Shown here in pieces: positions 29,602 through 40,261 of a stretch of DNA of 64,000 nt. The translations under genes were made by a program, and so were the position numbers. The DNA is taken from contig JAMQCK010000011.1 of NCBI GenBank assembly GCA_024196135.1, positions 124,001-188,000 on the forward strand, given 5' to 3'. A model generated the notes under the pieces. That model made no database searches. It was not told where the DNA came from and saw only the letters and a program-made list of their open reading frames with translations. Origin of the DNA: Pleurotus ostreatus/Saccharomyces cerevisiae fusant. Taxonomy: Eukaryota; Opisthokonta. How positions within the stretch are numbered: the first letter of the stretch is position 1; the number at the start of each line of letters is the position of its first letter.

Positions 29602-31989
29602 CTACTCCGCCAACGCCGCCATCATACCATTCATGCTCGTCTTCTTCCACCTCTCTTGCGTAAATAAGAATGGGTTGGGAAGGTCATCTGGCAATGACTT
29701 CGCGGGGTTGCCCGTTCCTTCGTTGAGGATCATCCGCGCAAGCGCCCGAGCGCAGATCCATGCGTGTACCATGCCCTCGCCGCTGAATCCCGCTGCTACC
29801 CATTCTCCTGAGGGTGCAAGGGATGCGTGCGTGCCGAGGGCTTTGTCGTCTGACGTGGCTGGCACGGTCTTTGTCGCTGTTTCGCGATCGCTCGTTGTCG
29901 ACGGCTTACTTGTTGAGCGTTTCATTAGTTCAGGTGGGACCCTACTCATAGCCGTGAGCAAGAGCAAAGACGGTAGTAGTGTATAGAAGGTCTCGCTCAC
30001 CTCCCAACCCACGGCATAAAATCACCGGAAATGCCAATAATCCCCGTCCACACCTCGACGTTCACCCTATCCTTGATCCCACTCTGCTTATTGAAGTACG
30101 CTCCCAGGGCGCCAGACACGTATGCAGCAGCGCCGATGTCTGTGAGTGACTTGTAAGCGCGATTTGGGTAGTGGGTTTCGATGGAACGTTGAAAAAAGTG
30201 ATAGGCATTCTCGAGAACCACCCATGAGACGGTAACTTACCCACCCGAGTATCATCCGCGCACCCCAAGTCCGCATTGTCCAGGACACCGTAACCATCCA
30301 GCGCAGCCGTATGGTGCAGAAAGCCGCCCCCGAGCATGAGCTCGCCGCGGGGTGGAGGGTAGGTGGTGAGTGTTTTGCGTGCCGCAGGTGTCGTCGACGC
30401 AGATTCTTCTGAAGTCCCAACGCTTGCAGACGTCGCCTGGTCCGAGCTGGGTTTCAAAGTTGCGAAGGCGACGTCGCCCACCAGCTGCTGCGTCAGATAA
30501 TCGAACTGGACCGTGCTGGCCGAGGGATAGAGTGTGAATGCGCGGGTGCCGAACCAGTCAGGCGTTGAACCTTGCTCGTCTATCTCTCCTTTGATGTTAT
30601 CCGTCGTCGATGCCTTCGCCTCACCCACGGAACCCGCCCATGGCTCCTGCCGACTCATCGTCGCCCTCAGAGGCACGATCTGCTCCCGCAGGCACTCAAG
30701 TAGGTGCGACGCATGGGCATTTGTGGCGTGTACGACGTGGGAGGTGCGGATGCTGCCTTTGGGGGTGGCGACGATGTAGCCTTGCTCCAAAATCAGTCGG
30801 GAGATTGAGGCGCACGGCGTGTACGTGAAGAGGGAGAACCTGAGGGACAGTGTAAGCTGATGTGTGTGGTGGAGGGGTAATGGAGAGTAAGGGGTAGGAG
30901 AGAAGGTCGTCACCCACGAGTCAGCATAGTCGTCCATCAACCTCTCCAGAATGCCAGTGACAAAGCGATACGGAAATATTGCTCCGCCTGGGATGCGGAT
31001 GGCACCAGCAACATTGGGCTCAAAGTGAAGAGACTAGGGAAAGGAAGTGAGTTCGCAAGTGAATATCTCGAGTAGGACAATCATCTGTCCCAGGGCCGGC
31101 GACCCTACCTTCACGCACTCCTCCTTCTCTATCACCCTGTACCTCTCCTTCAGGCTATCCTCAAGGCCGTCATTGTCCGCGAGATACTCCTCGAGCTTTG
31201 CGCAGGAGGCCTTGAAAAGCCCCTCGTCGAAGAAGACGTCGTAGCTATTGGTGCGGCGGCATTGGCTATTCGTGAGGAGGCTGGGGCCATCGCTCACAAG
31301 AGCACCTTCTTTGGCGTACTGGTTGGCTCTTCTGAGCGCATCCTCTTCTCTCGCGACTTGAATTAAGTCTGCAATATGCTGCAGGCGAAAGCGCACGACC
31401 TTGCGCGCCACCTCGAGACCAACTCGGGCTTTAAGCTGGGCCCATTCGAGGTATGTGGGAGGCGTTATGTGGCCACCGTTTCTAGTTGCCAAACATGCGA
31501 AAGTCAGCATAACACACACTCGTACGGCGAAGCTGATTGGGAAGTGTTTCTGAACGAGATCATTACTATTCATGATGCGTACCTCCCAGTCGCCCCATCG
31601 CACGCAGCCCGTGCGTCGAGCATCACGATACGCATAGGCTTGCCCGACATGAGGAGCGTGCGCGCGACGGAGGTCCCCGTGATCCCGCTGCCGATGATGA
31701 CAACGTCGGCGGAGGACGGTAGCTCGGGCGCGTTGTCTTGACCATCAGAGCCTTCGTCGCAGGTATCGGCGCCAGCTGAAAGACGAGCGCCAAGATCGTC
31801 ATTGGGAAAGGGAACACCGCTGTTCTCCTTGCTAATCCGCGAAGGAGGTACAGTCCAGGAGGAGAGCGTTGGGTTCGGCACGGGTATTCCGGGCGATAGA
31901 GCCACGCGAGATATCAGCCGTGAGTAGGACGCGTATAAGGAGCTCAGAGTTTCGTAGACAAGATATAGGGTCGAGATTATTGAGCCCAT
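29602..31989 (-). CDS. FAD-dependent oxidoreductase of the DAO family
   Basis: A flavoenzyme expected to oxidise an amine or amino acid, with substrate unknown. The Rossmann FAD-binding motif is ADVVIIGSGITGTSVARTLL, preceded by an N-terminal region of about 95 residues. That region starts MGSIISTLYLVYETLSSLYA, a hydrophobic stretch that could anchor the protein, and also fits an N-myristoylation pattern. Further family segments are ARAACDGATGRNGGHI-like at the first splice, then GGAIFPYRFVTGILERL, VHATNAHASHLLECLREQIV and GELMLGGGFLHHTAALDGYG. The C-terminal FAD motif is VEVWTGIIGISGDFMPWVGR plus GFSGEGMVHAWICARALARM. At least five introns are needed. The frame ends at 29602 and no disruption was found. 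Confidence 0.85.
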
Positions 31990-32225
31990 GATGATTGGTG
32001 TGGGAGACGTGAGGTCAAGCTACATTTAGTAAATTGTCTGAGGGTTTCAACAAGCATCAAATAGAAAGGTCGAGCTCAAAGGCTTGTCTATCCATACAGG
32101 CAGCCACATTCGCATATTCGTATACTGGAATCAAATCTTTACTTCACTTAACACTTCCCACATTGGGACCCCCTTCCTTCGACTTCCGGTACATCACACT
32201 CTCGTAGGGGTCATGGGCTTCCTCT

Positions 32226-32886
32226 TCAGTTCGTGATCGTGAAGTCCTCGCTGTCGTTGCCAGAGTCGCCGAACACTGCAAAAATGGTCAGCACGTGTTC
32301 ACTCTCCAAGGGACCGATTCAGTCGCGCGGAGAGGAAGATAGCGAGGATGGCAGGAAGAATGAGATGTGCGAAGGACCAGCACTCACGGACGATGCTGTA
32401 GTCGTTGGCCGGCGCCACGTTCGGGACGGTGAGCGTTACGAAGCCCGCGCGGAGGTCGAAGTCCGAGACCAGGGTCTGGAGGACTGGAACAGAAGATGTG
32501 AGCGTCGGATGTCGCGTTCATTACCCGAGGGGGAAACAACACTCACGGACTTCCTTCCTCAGCACGACGCTCGCGCCGTTGCTGATGACCGGGGGCGCGT
32601 CGGAGGTGTCCCTAAAGTTGAGATGAGGTGAGGTGAGCTCGATGTTCGCGACGTCATGTATCCAGTCGGCAGTTCAACTCGAAGTGAAAGTGAACACCCA
32701 CCAGGTAACGTTCACCGACTGCCCGATGACCCAGACCGTGCCGGCGTTGGGCGTCAGAATGTGCGGGCTCCAGACGTCCTCGGCGGCGCGCTCGACGAGA
32801 GCACCACGCGCGGTCTGCTCGACTGGGCTCGCCGAGGCGACGAGGGCAAGCGAGGCAGCGATGAGGGAGAAGATGGAGAAGAACAT
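32226..32886 (-). CDS. Small secreted Kre9/Knh1-like protein, copy A
   Basis: Four exons join in frame: 32886-32702, 32611-32547, 32483-32388 and 32275-32226, giving 131 residues. The protein has a signal peptide (MFFSIFSLIAASLALVASAS). The body has WSPHILTPNAGTVWVIGQSV, NVTWDTSDAPP and an Ig-like beta pattern (VVLRKE, FDLRAGFVTLTVPNVAPAND), ending FGDSGNDSEDFTITN. This matches the Kre9/Knh1-like Ser-Thr-rich family of fungal cell-wall and extracellular proteins, whose role in beta-1,6-glucan is known only for the yeast founders. Here the protein is short and has no visible GPI signal. There is one N-glycosylation site at NVT. A near-identical copy lies at 43190-43842 on the other strand. Confidence 0.82.
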
Positions 32887-34256
32887 GGTTGCTGGTTTGA
32901 GAGAGAGGTGAAGAAGTGAAGAAAAGGGAAGTGTGCGAGATCTTCAGAGGGACTGAGGATGAGGAAAGAACGACAAAAGGGCCCACCTTATATACCAAGC
33001 AGAGGAGGCGATGCAATTGCCACAAACTACAAGAAATCCCTTGCGATACGTTCGGTGGTGTTGAAGTCATGCGCACCCTCGCATTGTCCTTCGTCGATTG
33101 TGCCGCGTGCCGGGCTCACTTCGAGGCCTCTCTTCGTGCGCCACTCTGATTCTCTGCCGGTACGGAGCACCCCGTTCGCGGAATGCGACATAGGCCGTGT
33201 TGTTGACCAAGATATGTCTGCCGATGGCCAAGATCGAAGTGCTGTGCGAGCGCGTACCCGTTGATGCAAGAGAGGCCCTATCCTTGAATAACCTGAAGTG
33301 TGTTCAATTGCCTCGGGGATGAGTGAATGGCGTGGAAGTCTGCTCTCGTCCCGAGGGCCGCTCAGACGCCCGTTCATCTCGGTAAGTGGGCCATGGGCGG
33401 GGAAGAAAAACGCGCAGACTATACGAACTGCAAAAGAAGTAATCGATGAGCACTTGCACAGTAATTTCGACGATGATTTGCCACATACCTATGCATATTT
33501 CCAAGAGGACGGTCAACAGTGTTATGGCGTAGCTCGTACACAAGCCAAGTTCCTAGTAACACGTACCACTCAACAGTGGAATCTGACGCTCGAAGACGCT
33601 CACCGGCCGGTGACTTGGCCAACGCGGCCAAATGGGCTGAAGGAAGACAGCCGGCGGCTAAAATCGTCCCCTCAAGCACCAGCGCTCGCACATTACAAAG
33701 TGACGAGCTATCCAGTCGAAGACCTTGCTCTTTAGTGTTGCGAGAGCCAATGACATTAGGATGCGACCAATACATCAACTTGCCTGTGGCTATACGAACC
33801 CTCTTCGTCGGGGAGGGACGGAGGGGGGGGGGGGAAATCGGCGGAGGAAGCTCATAGCGGGAGGGTACTGGAGCTCCGTTCGCTAGAAGTACGTCGATAG
33901 TAGGCGAGGGAACAGGGAGCTGAATATCCGTCTGTCTGATCTTCAGCTTGAGCGGGAGGGTCGGCCACTCAGCAAGGAAGAACAGGCTACAGATGGGAAT
34001 GCTGTTAACGTGTCGTTTCTCGTCAACGCTTCAAAAGAGTACGATAGTCGTAGAGGCAGTCCACCTGTGTAACACAAAAACGGAAAGCCCGGTATGACAT
34101 TCAGGAAAGATGGTGGTCGAAGGCAAGCTGCGGCGCGCCGGCGGTGACGCCTTCAAGTCACCCGTCACCGTCTCGATGGCGCGCCTCGCGCCTCTCGCTC
34201 CCCACTCATGCTACCCTACCTCTGAAGACATCTGGTGATACAAAGGAGCACCCGAA
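32887..34256. other. Upstream region of copy A and promoter of VPS39
   Basis: Up to 33902 this is the left arm of the inverted duplication. A G-run near 33825 differs in length between the two arms. Open frames here (for example 33419-33778 minus) have shifted frames and mostly amino-acid-changing differences between arms, so I treat them as non-coding. The remainder is the VPS39 promoter. Confidence 0.5.
32988..32995 (-). promoter_or_regulatory. TATA box of copy A
   Basis: TATATAAG on the minus strand, about 100 bp upstream of the start codon, at the same place as in copy B. Confidence 0.65.
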
Positions 34257-37200
34257 ATGCCGCCATTCAACGACCCCACGCCCCTCATCACGTCCTTCAA
34301 AGAGAAAGTCGAGTGCGCGACGGCCCAAGGCGCGTGGTGGCGAGCACTGAGCTGATGGAGTTACTGAAGCGCCGTAGGCGACAGGCTTTACTTGGGGACC
34401 GCGACTGGGAGTCTGTATGTGTATGGGGTGGATTATGAACCAGGTGAGGCGGTGAGTGGTTGTGGAAGCATGTGCGCTGAAAGTATGCAGCCGAGGGCAA
34501 GGAGGCGGCGACCCTGGTCGAATGCAAGAAGTATATCTCGCGACGAGCGATAGAGCAGGTCGCGTTCATTAAGGATGTGAACTCGGTCGCTATCCTCTCC
34601 GGTGCGTATCCAGATTACTTCCCCTAAGCCATTCACTGATCACATATCCGCCTACCTAGATTCGACCGTTACTCTGCTCCCCCTACCCTCTTTCGCGCCG
34701 CCTACTCCTCTCATCAAGGCCAAGGGCGCACTATCCTTCGCTGTGAACACATCTATACAACATCTGCAGCCAGATGGCAGACCGGTTGACTCGGACGCGG
34801 GCAAGAGCCCGAAAGCCATACCCACTCTGATCACCCAGCTCGTCATTGGGTGTAGGCGACGCGTCGTCATCTATAGCTGGCGGGACGGGGATGCGCAGGA
34901 TACCAAGGTGTGTGCTGTACCTACGATTATAGTCTACGCGCGCTCACAGGGCCCAGGAACTCGCACTTCCCCACTCCCCCCGTGCCATGGCTTTCCTGAA
35001 CCCCGATGTCCTCTGCTTCGGCTACTCCCCCACCGAATACGCCACCTTCAGCATCCCCACAATGTCCGTCACCGACATCTCCACGCCACCACCTCCACAA
35101 CCGTCAACCACCACCGCCATGGGCGTCGGCGCCTTCACCGGCCTGTCCGGCTACATGGCGCTCGCGCTGGGCGCGAGGCAGAGGCCCGAGGTTCTGCAGG
35201 TCGCGGAGAACGAGGGGCTGATCACGAAGGATACCGAGGGCATCTTCGTCGGTCCGGAGGGCAAGGTGACGAGGCCGTCGACGATTCAGTGGCCGACGTC
35301 GCCGGAGGATATTGCCTACGTCAAGCCGTACATTTTTTGCGCCTTTCCTGCTGGCACTGTGCCAGATCGCGCCTCGCCACCGAATACGACGCAGCAGTTC
35401 CATACGACCTCTGTCGTTCAGCTCTACTCCGCGCTCTCCATGCAGGCCGTGCAGACCGTGCCCTACCCGTTCACTTCGCCCGATTCCACATCCACCGTCA
35501 CCCTCGCCTCTTCCTCGACTTCACCCACCAAAGCCTCGTCTACCACTACGACTGTTCCCAACGCCACCCTCCGCCTCCTCACCACCCCGCCACAGCCCAA
35601 GTCGACTTCCAAATCCCCATTACTACTGACCCTCTCGACGCCGACGGACAAGACCGCGGCAGCGAACGAGGGCAGCACGATATGGCAGTTCCGCATGAAG
35701 CCGTGGGCGCAGCAGCTGGACGAGCTTGTGGCGGAGGGGGAGTACGCGAGCGCATTGGCGCTGTTGGAAGAGGTGGAGGAGGGTGTGTTAGAGGACAAGG
35801 TGAGCGGCAATGGACTCTGACGTCACGCGTGCTAGTAGGGGTGGCATTACGATTGCTCGTAGATGTCTAGCTGTCTTTAACATCCTTTATACTCAATGAC
35901 TCTTCACTCTGCTTACACTCCACCTTCCAGCCTCAGCGCCGCTCCCTCATCAAAGCCCTTAACGCCGTCGCGCAGTTCAAGGCCGGCCAATACGACGATG
36001 CGATCCTGGCGTTCTTGTCTCTAGACGTTAACCCGGCGAAGGTAGTCGCACTGTACCCGCCGGAGATCTCTGGGCGTCTGGCGGTGCCAAGGGAGGAGTG
36101 GATACCACTGTTTGGCGGGCCGGAGAGTGCGGCGGCTGGTGAGACGAAGCCAACTGGAGATGCGAAGTCGACGGGGGACACGAAGTCGATGACGGGTACG
36201 ACGGGCTCGGGTGGTGAAGGTACCTCTACGATCCCGCCAACTTCTTCCTCGGAATCTTTGGCGCAGCAGGCAGCGGAGAAGCAGGTGCCTGCGGGGCACG
36301 CGAGGAAGGCGAGTGTGGCGATGGAGTCGAGGTTGGAGAGCGTGAAGAGGCGGTTGAGGCCGGCGTCGATTCTGGGTAGTGACGATGACGACACGGCGTC
36401 CATTCGCAGTCAGAAGCGCGGGCAGCCCGGTAAGCCCTCCTCATCGCCCTCCCCTCCGTACTTCACTCACAATCCCTCCAGACGACCTCCGCCGCTCCGT
36501 AGACGCCCTCATGCGCTACCTCTCCGACCGCCGCGCCAAGGCCGCCGCCGCCCTCCACGCCCTCCAGATCGACTCCCAGCAGGACGGCATCACCCCCCTC
36601 TCCGAGGCCTCCCTCGACGAGGTGTTCTCTCTTCCCAACGCACCCCTGAGCAGCTTGACGCCGGAGCAGCTGGTCCGCTTTGCGCAGATCGTGGATACGG
36701 GGCTGTTCAAGTCGTACCTGTTGATTCAGCCGGCTCTGTTGCGCCCGCTGTGCAGTCGGCCGAACTGGTGCGAGGTGACGGAGGTGGAGGAGGAGTTGAG
36801 GGCAAGGAAGGTAAGTCGAAGGGAGAGGAGGGGTGCTTATTGTAGTGCTGACGAGATGTCCAGAAATTCGTGGAGCTGCGGTCGTTGTACTATGGCAAGA
36901 GGATGCATGGGAAGGCACTCGACTTGTTGAGGCAGTGAGTGCCTTCGCGGATCTCGCGTTTGTTTGGATAGCTCATTTTGTGCAGGTTAGGCGAGGAGGA
37001 GGACGATATGGAGACTAAGCTCATGCCCTCGGTCGACTACCTTGCGCGACTGGGTCCAGAGTACCTGGACTTGATCTTCCAGTACTCGCGATGGATATTT
37101 GAGCAGGACCGCGACATTGCTTTCCAGGTACGCCCTGCGGTCTGCCATGCTCATGGACAACGTTTTGACACGTCGATCAGATCTTCACGTCGGAAGAGGT

Positions 37201-38288
37201 CGAGCTTCCGAGGCAAGCCGTCGCCGATTTTCTGCAGAGCATCGGACCTGAGGTCTGCGCGCGATTCATCGAGTACATCATCGACGAGAGGGGAGAAGAG
37301 TCGCCACTGTTTCACGACAGGCTGGCGGAGCTTCATCTGCAGCTGACGACGGGTGCTCGAAAGCGCGGCGATGGTCAGTGGAACGCTGAATTATGCGAGA
37401 GCTCCGGGACTGACTTTCTACTTAGCTGCGCGGTCGGAAGCTTACGCAAAGCTGCTGGCATTCCTCGACAACACCCATCATTATCGCGTTGACAGGATAT
37501 ACTCGATGTTGTCCTCGACTGGTGTGTCCGTTCTGGAGTGCGTGTGCGCTTGCTCATGGTGTCTCAGACCTGTATGAGGCACGAGCGATTCTTCTTGGGC
37601 GGCTAGGACGACATGACCAGGCGCTGGAGCTATACGTGTATAAGCTGCAGGACTACATCAAGGCAGAAGAGTAAGTTCGCCTACTTGTCCCATGATCTTA
37701 CGCTGACCAGTCATCAGGTACTGCAAACGCATCTACGCATCCAATCCCGGCAGCAACATCTTCCTCACCCTCCTCCGCATCTATCTCCGACCACGAGATC
37801 CCAGCAACACGCACCTTTTAGCGCCCGCGCTCGACCTCGTCGGTCGCCACGGCCCTCGACTAGACCCGCTCGCCGTCCTTGAGCTGGTTCCCCCACTCGT
37901 GACCGCGCAGGACATCCGACCCTTCCTCATTGACGCCCTCCGCGCACCCTTGTTCGACTCGCACGTCGTGCGGCATATACACAAGGCGCGTAGCGAGCAG
38001 GTGGCGAGAAAGCTCATGTCGCTGCAGTCGAGGAGAGTGAGGATAATAGATACGCGGACGTGAGTGAAGTGTTGGGTGTCTGTTTGCCGGGGTCTGATGA
38101 ACTTTGTAGATGTCCGAATTGCCACAAGCGATTGGGGAATACGGTCATTGCTGTGCATTCGCCAAGGTGTGTAACTTGTCTGACCATTAGTTGCTTGTAC
38201 TGACACAAGTTGCAGAGGGGAGGTGACACATTACCACTGCAGGGAGGCATTCTCCAAGAAACTCAGAGAGATGCGACCGACGTCATGA
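34257..38288 (+). CDS. VPS39: VPS39/VAM6, HOPS tethering-complex subunit
   Basis: A subunit of the HOPS complex that binds Rab7 (Ypt7) and tethers vacuole and late-endosome membranes. About fourteen exons give a protein of roughly 1,000 residues. The N-terminal CNH/beta-propeller part includes FKEKVECATAQG, LYLGTATGSLYVYGVD, AIEQVAFIKDVNSVAILS, LVIGCRRRVVIYSWRDGD and MAFLNPDVLCFGYSPTEY. An alpha-solenoid follows: IWQFRMKPWAQQLDELVAEG, ALNAVAQFKAGQYDDAILAF, LLIQPALLRPLCSRPNW, FVELRSLYYGKRMHGKALDL and LYEARAILLGRLGRHDQALE. The C-terminal zinc-binding box is CPNCHKRLGNTVIAVHSPRG with HYHCREAF. The first intron is problematic: the frame that best preserves GDRLYLG needs a GC-AG intron. Confidence 0.9.
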
Positions 38289-38522
38289 TATATTCAGTCC
38301 TTATACCCACCCATTTCTCATTTGTGCAATCAGACCAGAATAGTGACCAGATCGAACGTTATGTGACATTGGAAGCAGTACAATTGTTAGTATTTCTTGA
38401 CAGCAAGATAGCAATATACACAAGCGAAGATGAAAGCGAGCAAGTAGCATAGCGGTGGTGGTGTAGGTGTCTCTGGTGCCTGCCTGTGTCAGGCCGTGTA
38501 TGCACATAAGAAGAACATGACT

Positions 38523-40019
38523 CTATCCCGTGATTCCAGCAGCCCAGCTCGCCCGCCAACCGATGCCGCGAGGTTTCTTCGTCTGCTCCGACACCAGACG
38601 CTGCTCCTCGAGCCTCTTTCCCATCTTGCACGTCACTATATTGCATATGACTGACTCTTCGTCGGTGAGCTTGTGCTTCTCCATAAACTCGCGCGCCTCC
38701 CGCCCATGCTTGACAATCGCCTTCGCCCTGCGCAGCTTGGCGATAGGGAGCGGACCCGGGATAAAGGCGTGGTAGTAGGAGTACGACTCCTTCCCATACT
38801 TCCACATGTCCCAGAGGATCTCGCGCCGGCGGTCGCGGATGAGGAACTCCAGCGTGCGCCGCTCGTGGTAGAACTGGCGGAAGTCGCACAGCTCGCCCTT
38901 CCGGATCGCGGTGTCAACGTCGAAGTCGATGTTGACGATGGGGTGGTGCCGCGTCGGGTTCTCCAACTCGCGCTGCTTGTCGATATCCGAGAGCTCGTCG
39001 GGCTCGCGCTCGCGGCGCTCCTTGTTGTACATGACCCTGAAGATGTCGATGGAGATGTCGTCGTCCAAGTAGCCGCGGTTGCGGATCACGCTCTCGTCGT
39101 CGTAGTTGATCATGTCACTGGCGATGGTCTCGGCGTCGAGGAGGCTGGGAGGGTAGTCGTGGATGTAGCCCCGGGTGACAGTCGTGGCCGAGCTGGCGTG
39201 GCTGCGGTCGTCGTCCTCCTCAGGCTCTGGCTCGCGCTCGGGAGGAGGGGGAGGGACGAGGATGCCGAAGGGGTCGTAGTACCCTGAGTCGTCTACCTCT
39301 GGCGCTGGAGGGACGATGCGGATGGTGGGGTCTAGCTCTCCGTCGGGCACGAACGGCAGGTTCTTCTTCGTCCTCGGGATTCCAAGCTCGGGCGCCCACG
39401 GCGACCCCGGATGATCCCACTCCTCCTGCGGCGCCGTCGGGAAGCCAAACGCGTCGAGGTCCTCGCCATCCGTATCTGCCTGAACGCTGAACTCCCTCCA
39501 TCGCGCGAGCTCGTTGGGCGGGATCTTGAACTGGGGGCGGTGGGGCGTGAGCTGCGACGCGATGCGCACTTTCGCCGTCTCCCCAATCGGGATCGACATG
39601 AAGGGCTGGGACATGAGCAGGTTGCTCGACATCGCGATGGGCTGTCGGCCGTGGAGGACGCGCTTGTTGGGAGAGATGGCAACGGCGCAGGTGTCGTCGA
39701 TGCCCGTATTGGAGACCCTGCTAAACACCCCCTCCGTAATGAAGGCGATGTTGTACAAGTCGGGGCGACTGGGAGTCACGAACGACGAAATCGTCTGCAA
39801 AACCGCGACAGTCAGCGAGAAGAAAAGTTTGAAGACAAGCACACGCACGTCCGTAATGCAGGCCAAATACTTGCCAGCCGGAAGGCTCCTCGCAGACAAT
39901 GCGAGCGCCTTGTCTCCCGTCTCCTGCAGTGTCTTGACCGGGTCAATCTGGACGACGCAGACGGTGCCCTTCTCCGGCATGGAGAAGAGCACCGGCGAGT
40001 GTGCTGCCGGGCTATCCAT
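38523..40019 (-). CDS. Uncharacterised acidic protein, 480 residues
   Basis: An open frame of 498 codons contains a 54-nt intron (39848-39795, GTGCGT..TTTGCAG) that keeps frame when removed, leaving 480 residues. The N-terminal half looks like a compact domain (VLFSMPEKGTVCVVQIDPVK, RSLPAGKYLACITD, RPDLYNIAFITEGVFSRV). The middle is acidic and Pro-rich (VPPPPPEREPEPEEDDDRSH). The C-terminal part is charged and helical (MYNKERREREPDELSDIDKQ, YHERRTLEFLIRDRRREILW, MWKYGKESYSYYHAFIPG). No signal peptide, membrane segment or catalytic motif is seen. I do not recognise the family. Coding status is strongly supported by frame length, intron phase and codon use. Confidence 0.75.
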   Translation of the reverse strand: MDSPAAHSPVLFSMPEKGTVCVVQIDPVKTLQETGDKALALSARSLPAGKYLACITDVRVLVFKLFFSLTVAVLQTISSFVTPSRPDLYNIAFITEGVFSRVSNTGIDDTCAVAISPNKRVLHGRQPIAMSSNLLMSQPFMSIPIGETAKVRIASQLTPHRPQFKIPPNELARWREFSVQADTDGEDLDAFGFPTAPQEEWDHPGSPWAPELGIPRTKKNLPFVPDGELDPTIRIVPPAPEVDDSGYYDPFGILVPPPPPEREPEPEEDDDRSHASSATTVTRGYIHDYPPSLLDAETIASDMINYDDESVIRNRGYLDDDISIDIFRVMYNKERREREPDELSDIDKQRELENPTRHHPIVNIDFDVDTAIRKGELCDFRQFYHERRTLEFLIRDRRREILWDMWKYGKESYSYYHAFIPGPLPIAKLRRAKAIVKHGREAREFMEKHKLTDEESVICNIVTCKMGKRLEEQRLVSEQTKKPRGIGWRASWAAGITG

Positions 40020-40261
40020 TATCTAGCCGAGACACAGACAAAGAGATAGAAGGGATGTGTCGGGGAGATATGAAGGGGCGAATGCAATCAGCGGTCCAAG
40101 CGAAAGAGACGCGTCGCTGCGCAAGGGAGAAGGCAAAGCGGCTCACGTGATGGGCACGCGGCTCACCTTTTAAAAACCATATGGGGACGGGGCAAACAAT
40201 GGGGTCGAAGCTCGAACATAATATTGCACGCACGAATAAACACAGAACGTATTCCGTCGTA

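Larger units (their letters stand above)
32049..33902. repeat. Inverted segmental duplication, left copy (1.85 kb)
   Basis: The reverse complement of this segment aligns end to end with 42186-44030, at roughly 85-90 per cent identity by eye. Differences are indels and one diverged stretch in the 3' untranslated part of the enclosed gene. It ends at AACAAGCATCA on the outer side and ACGTCGATAGTA on the inner side. It contains the minus-strand secreted-protein gene and about 900 bp of its upstream region. Confidence 0.9.

Noticed and set aside
33419..33778. 119-codon minus-strand frame in the left duplication arm, with a 157-codon counterpart at 42305-42778 in the right arm
   Set aside because: A one-base indel shifts the frame between arms, and most differences change amino acids. 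There is no recognisable domain, so it is treated as shared non-coding DNA.
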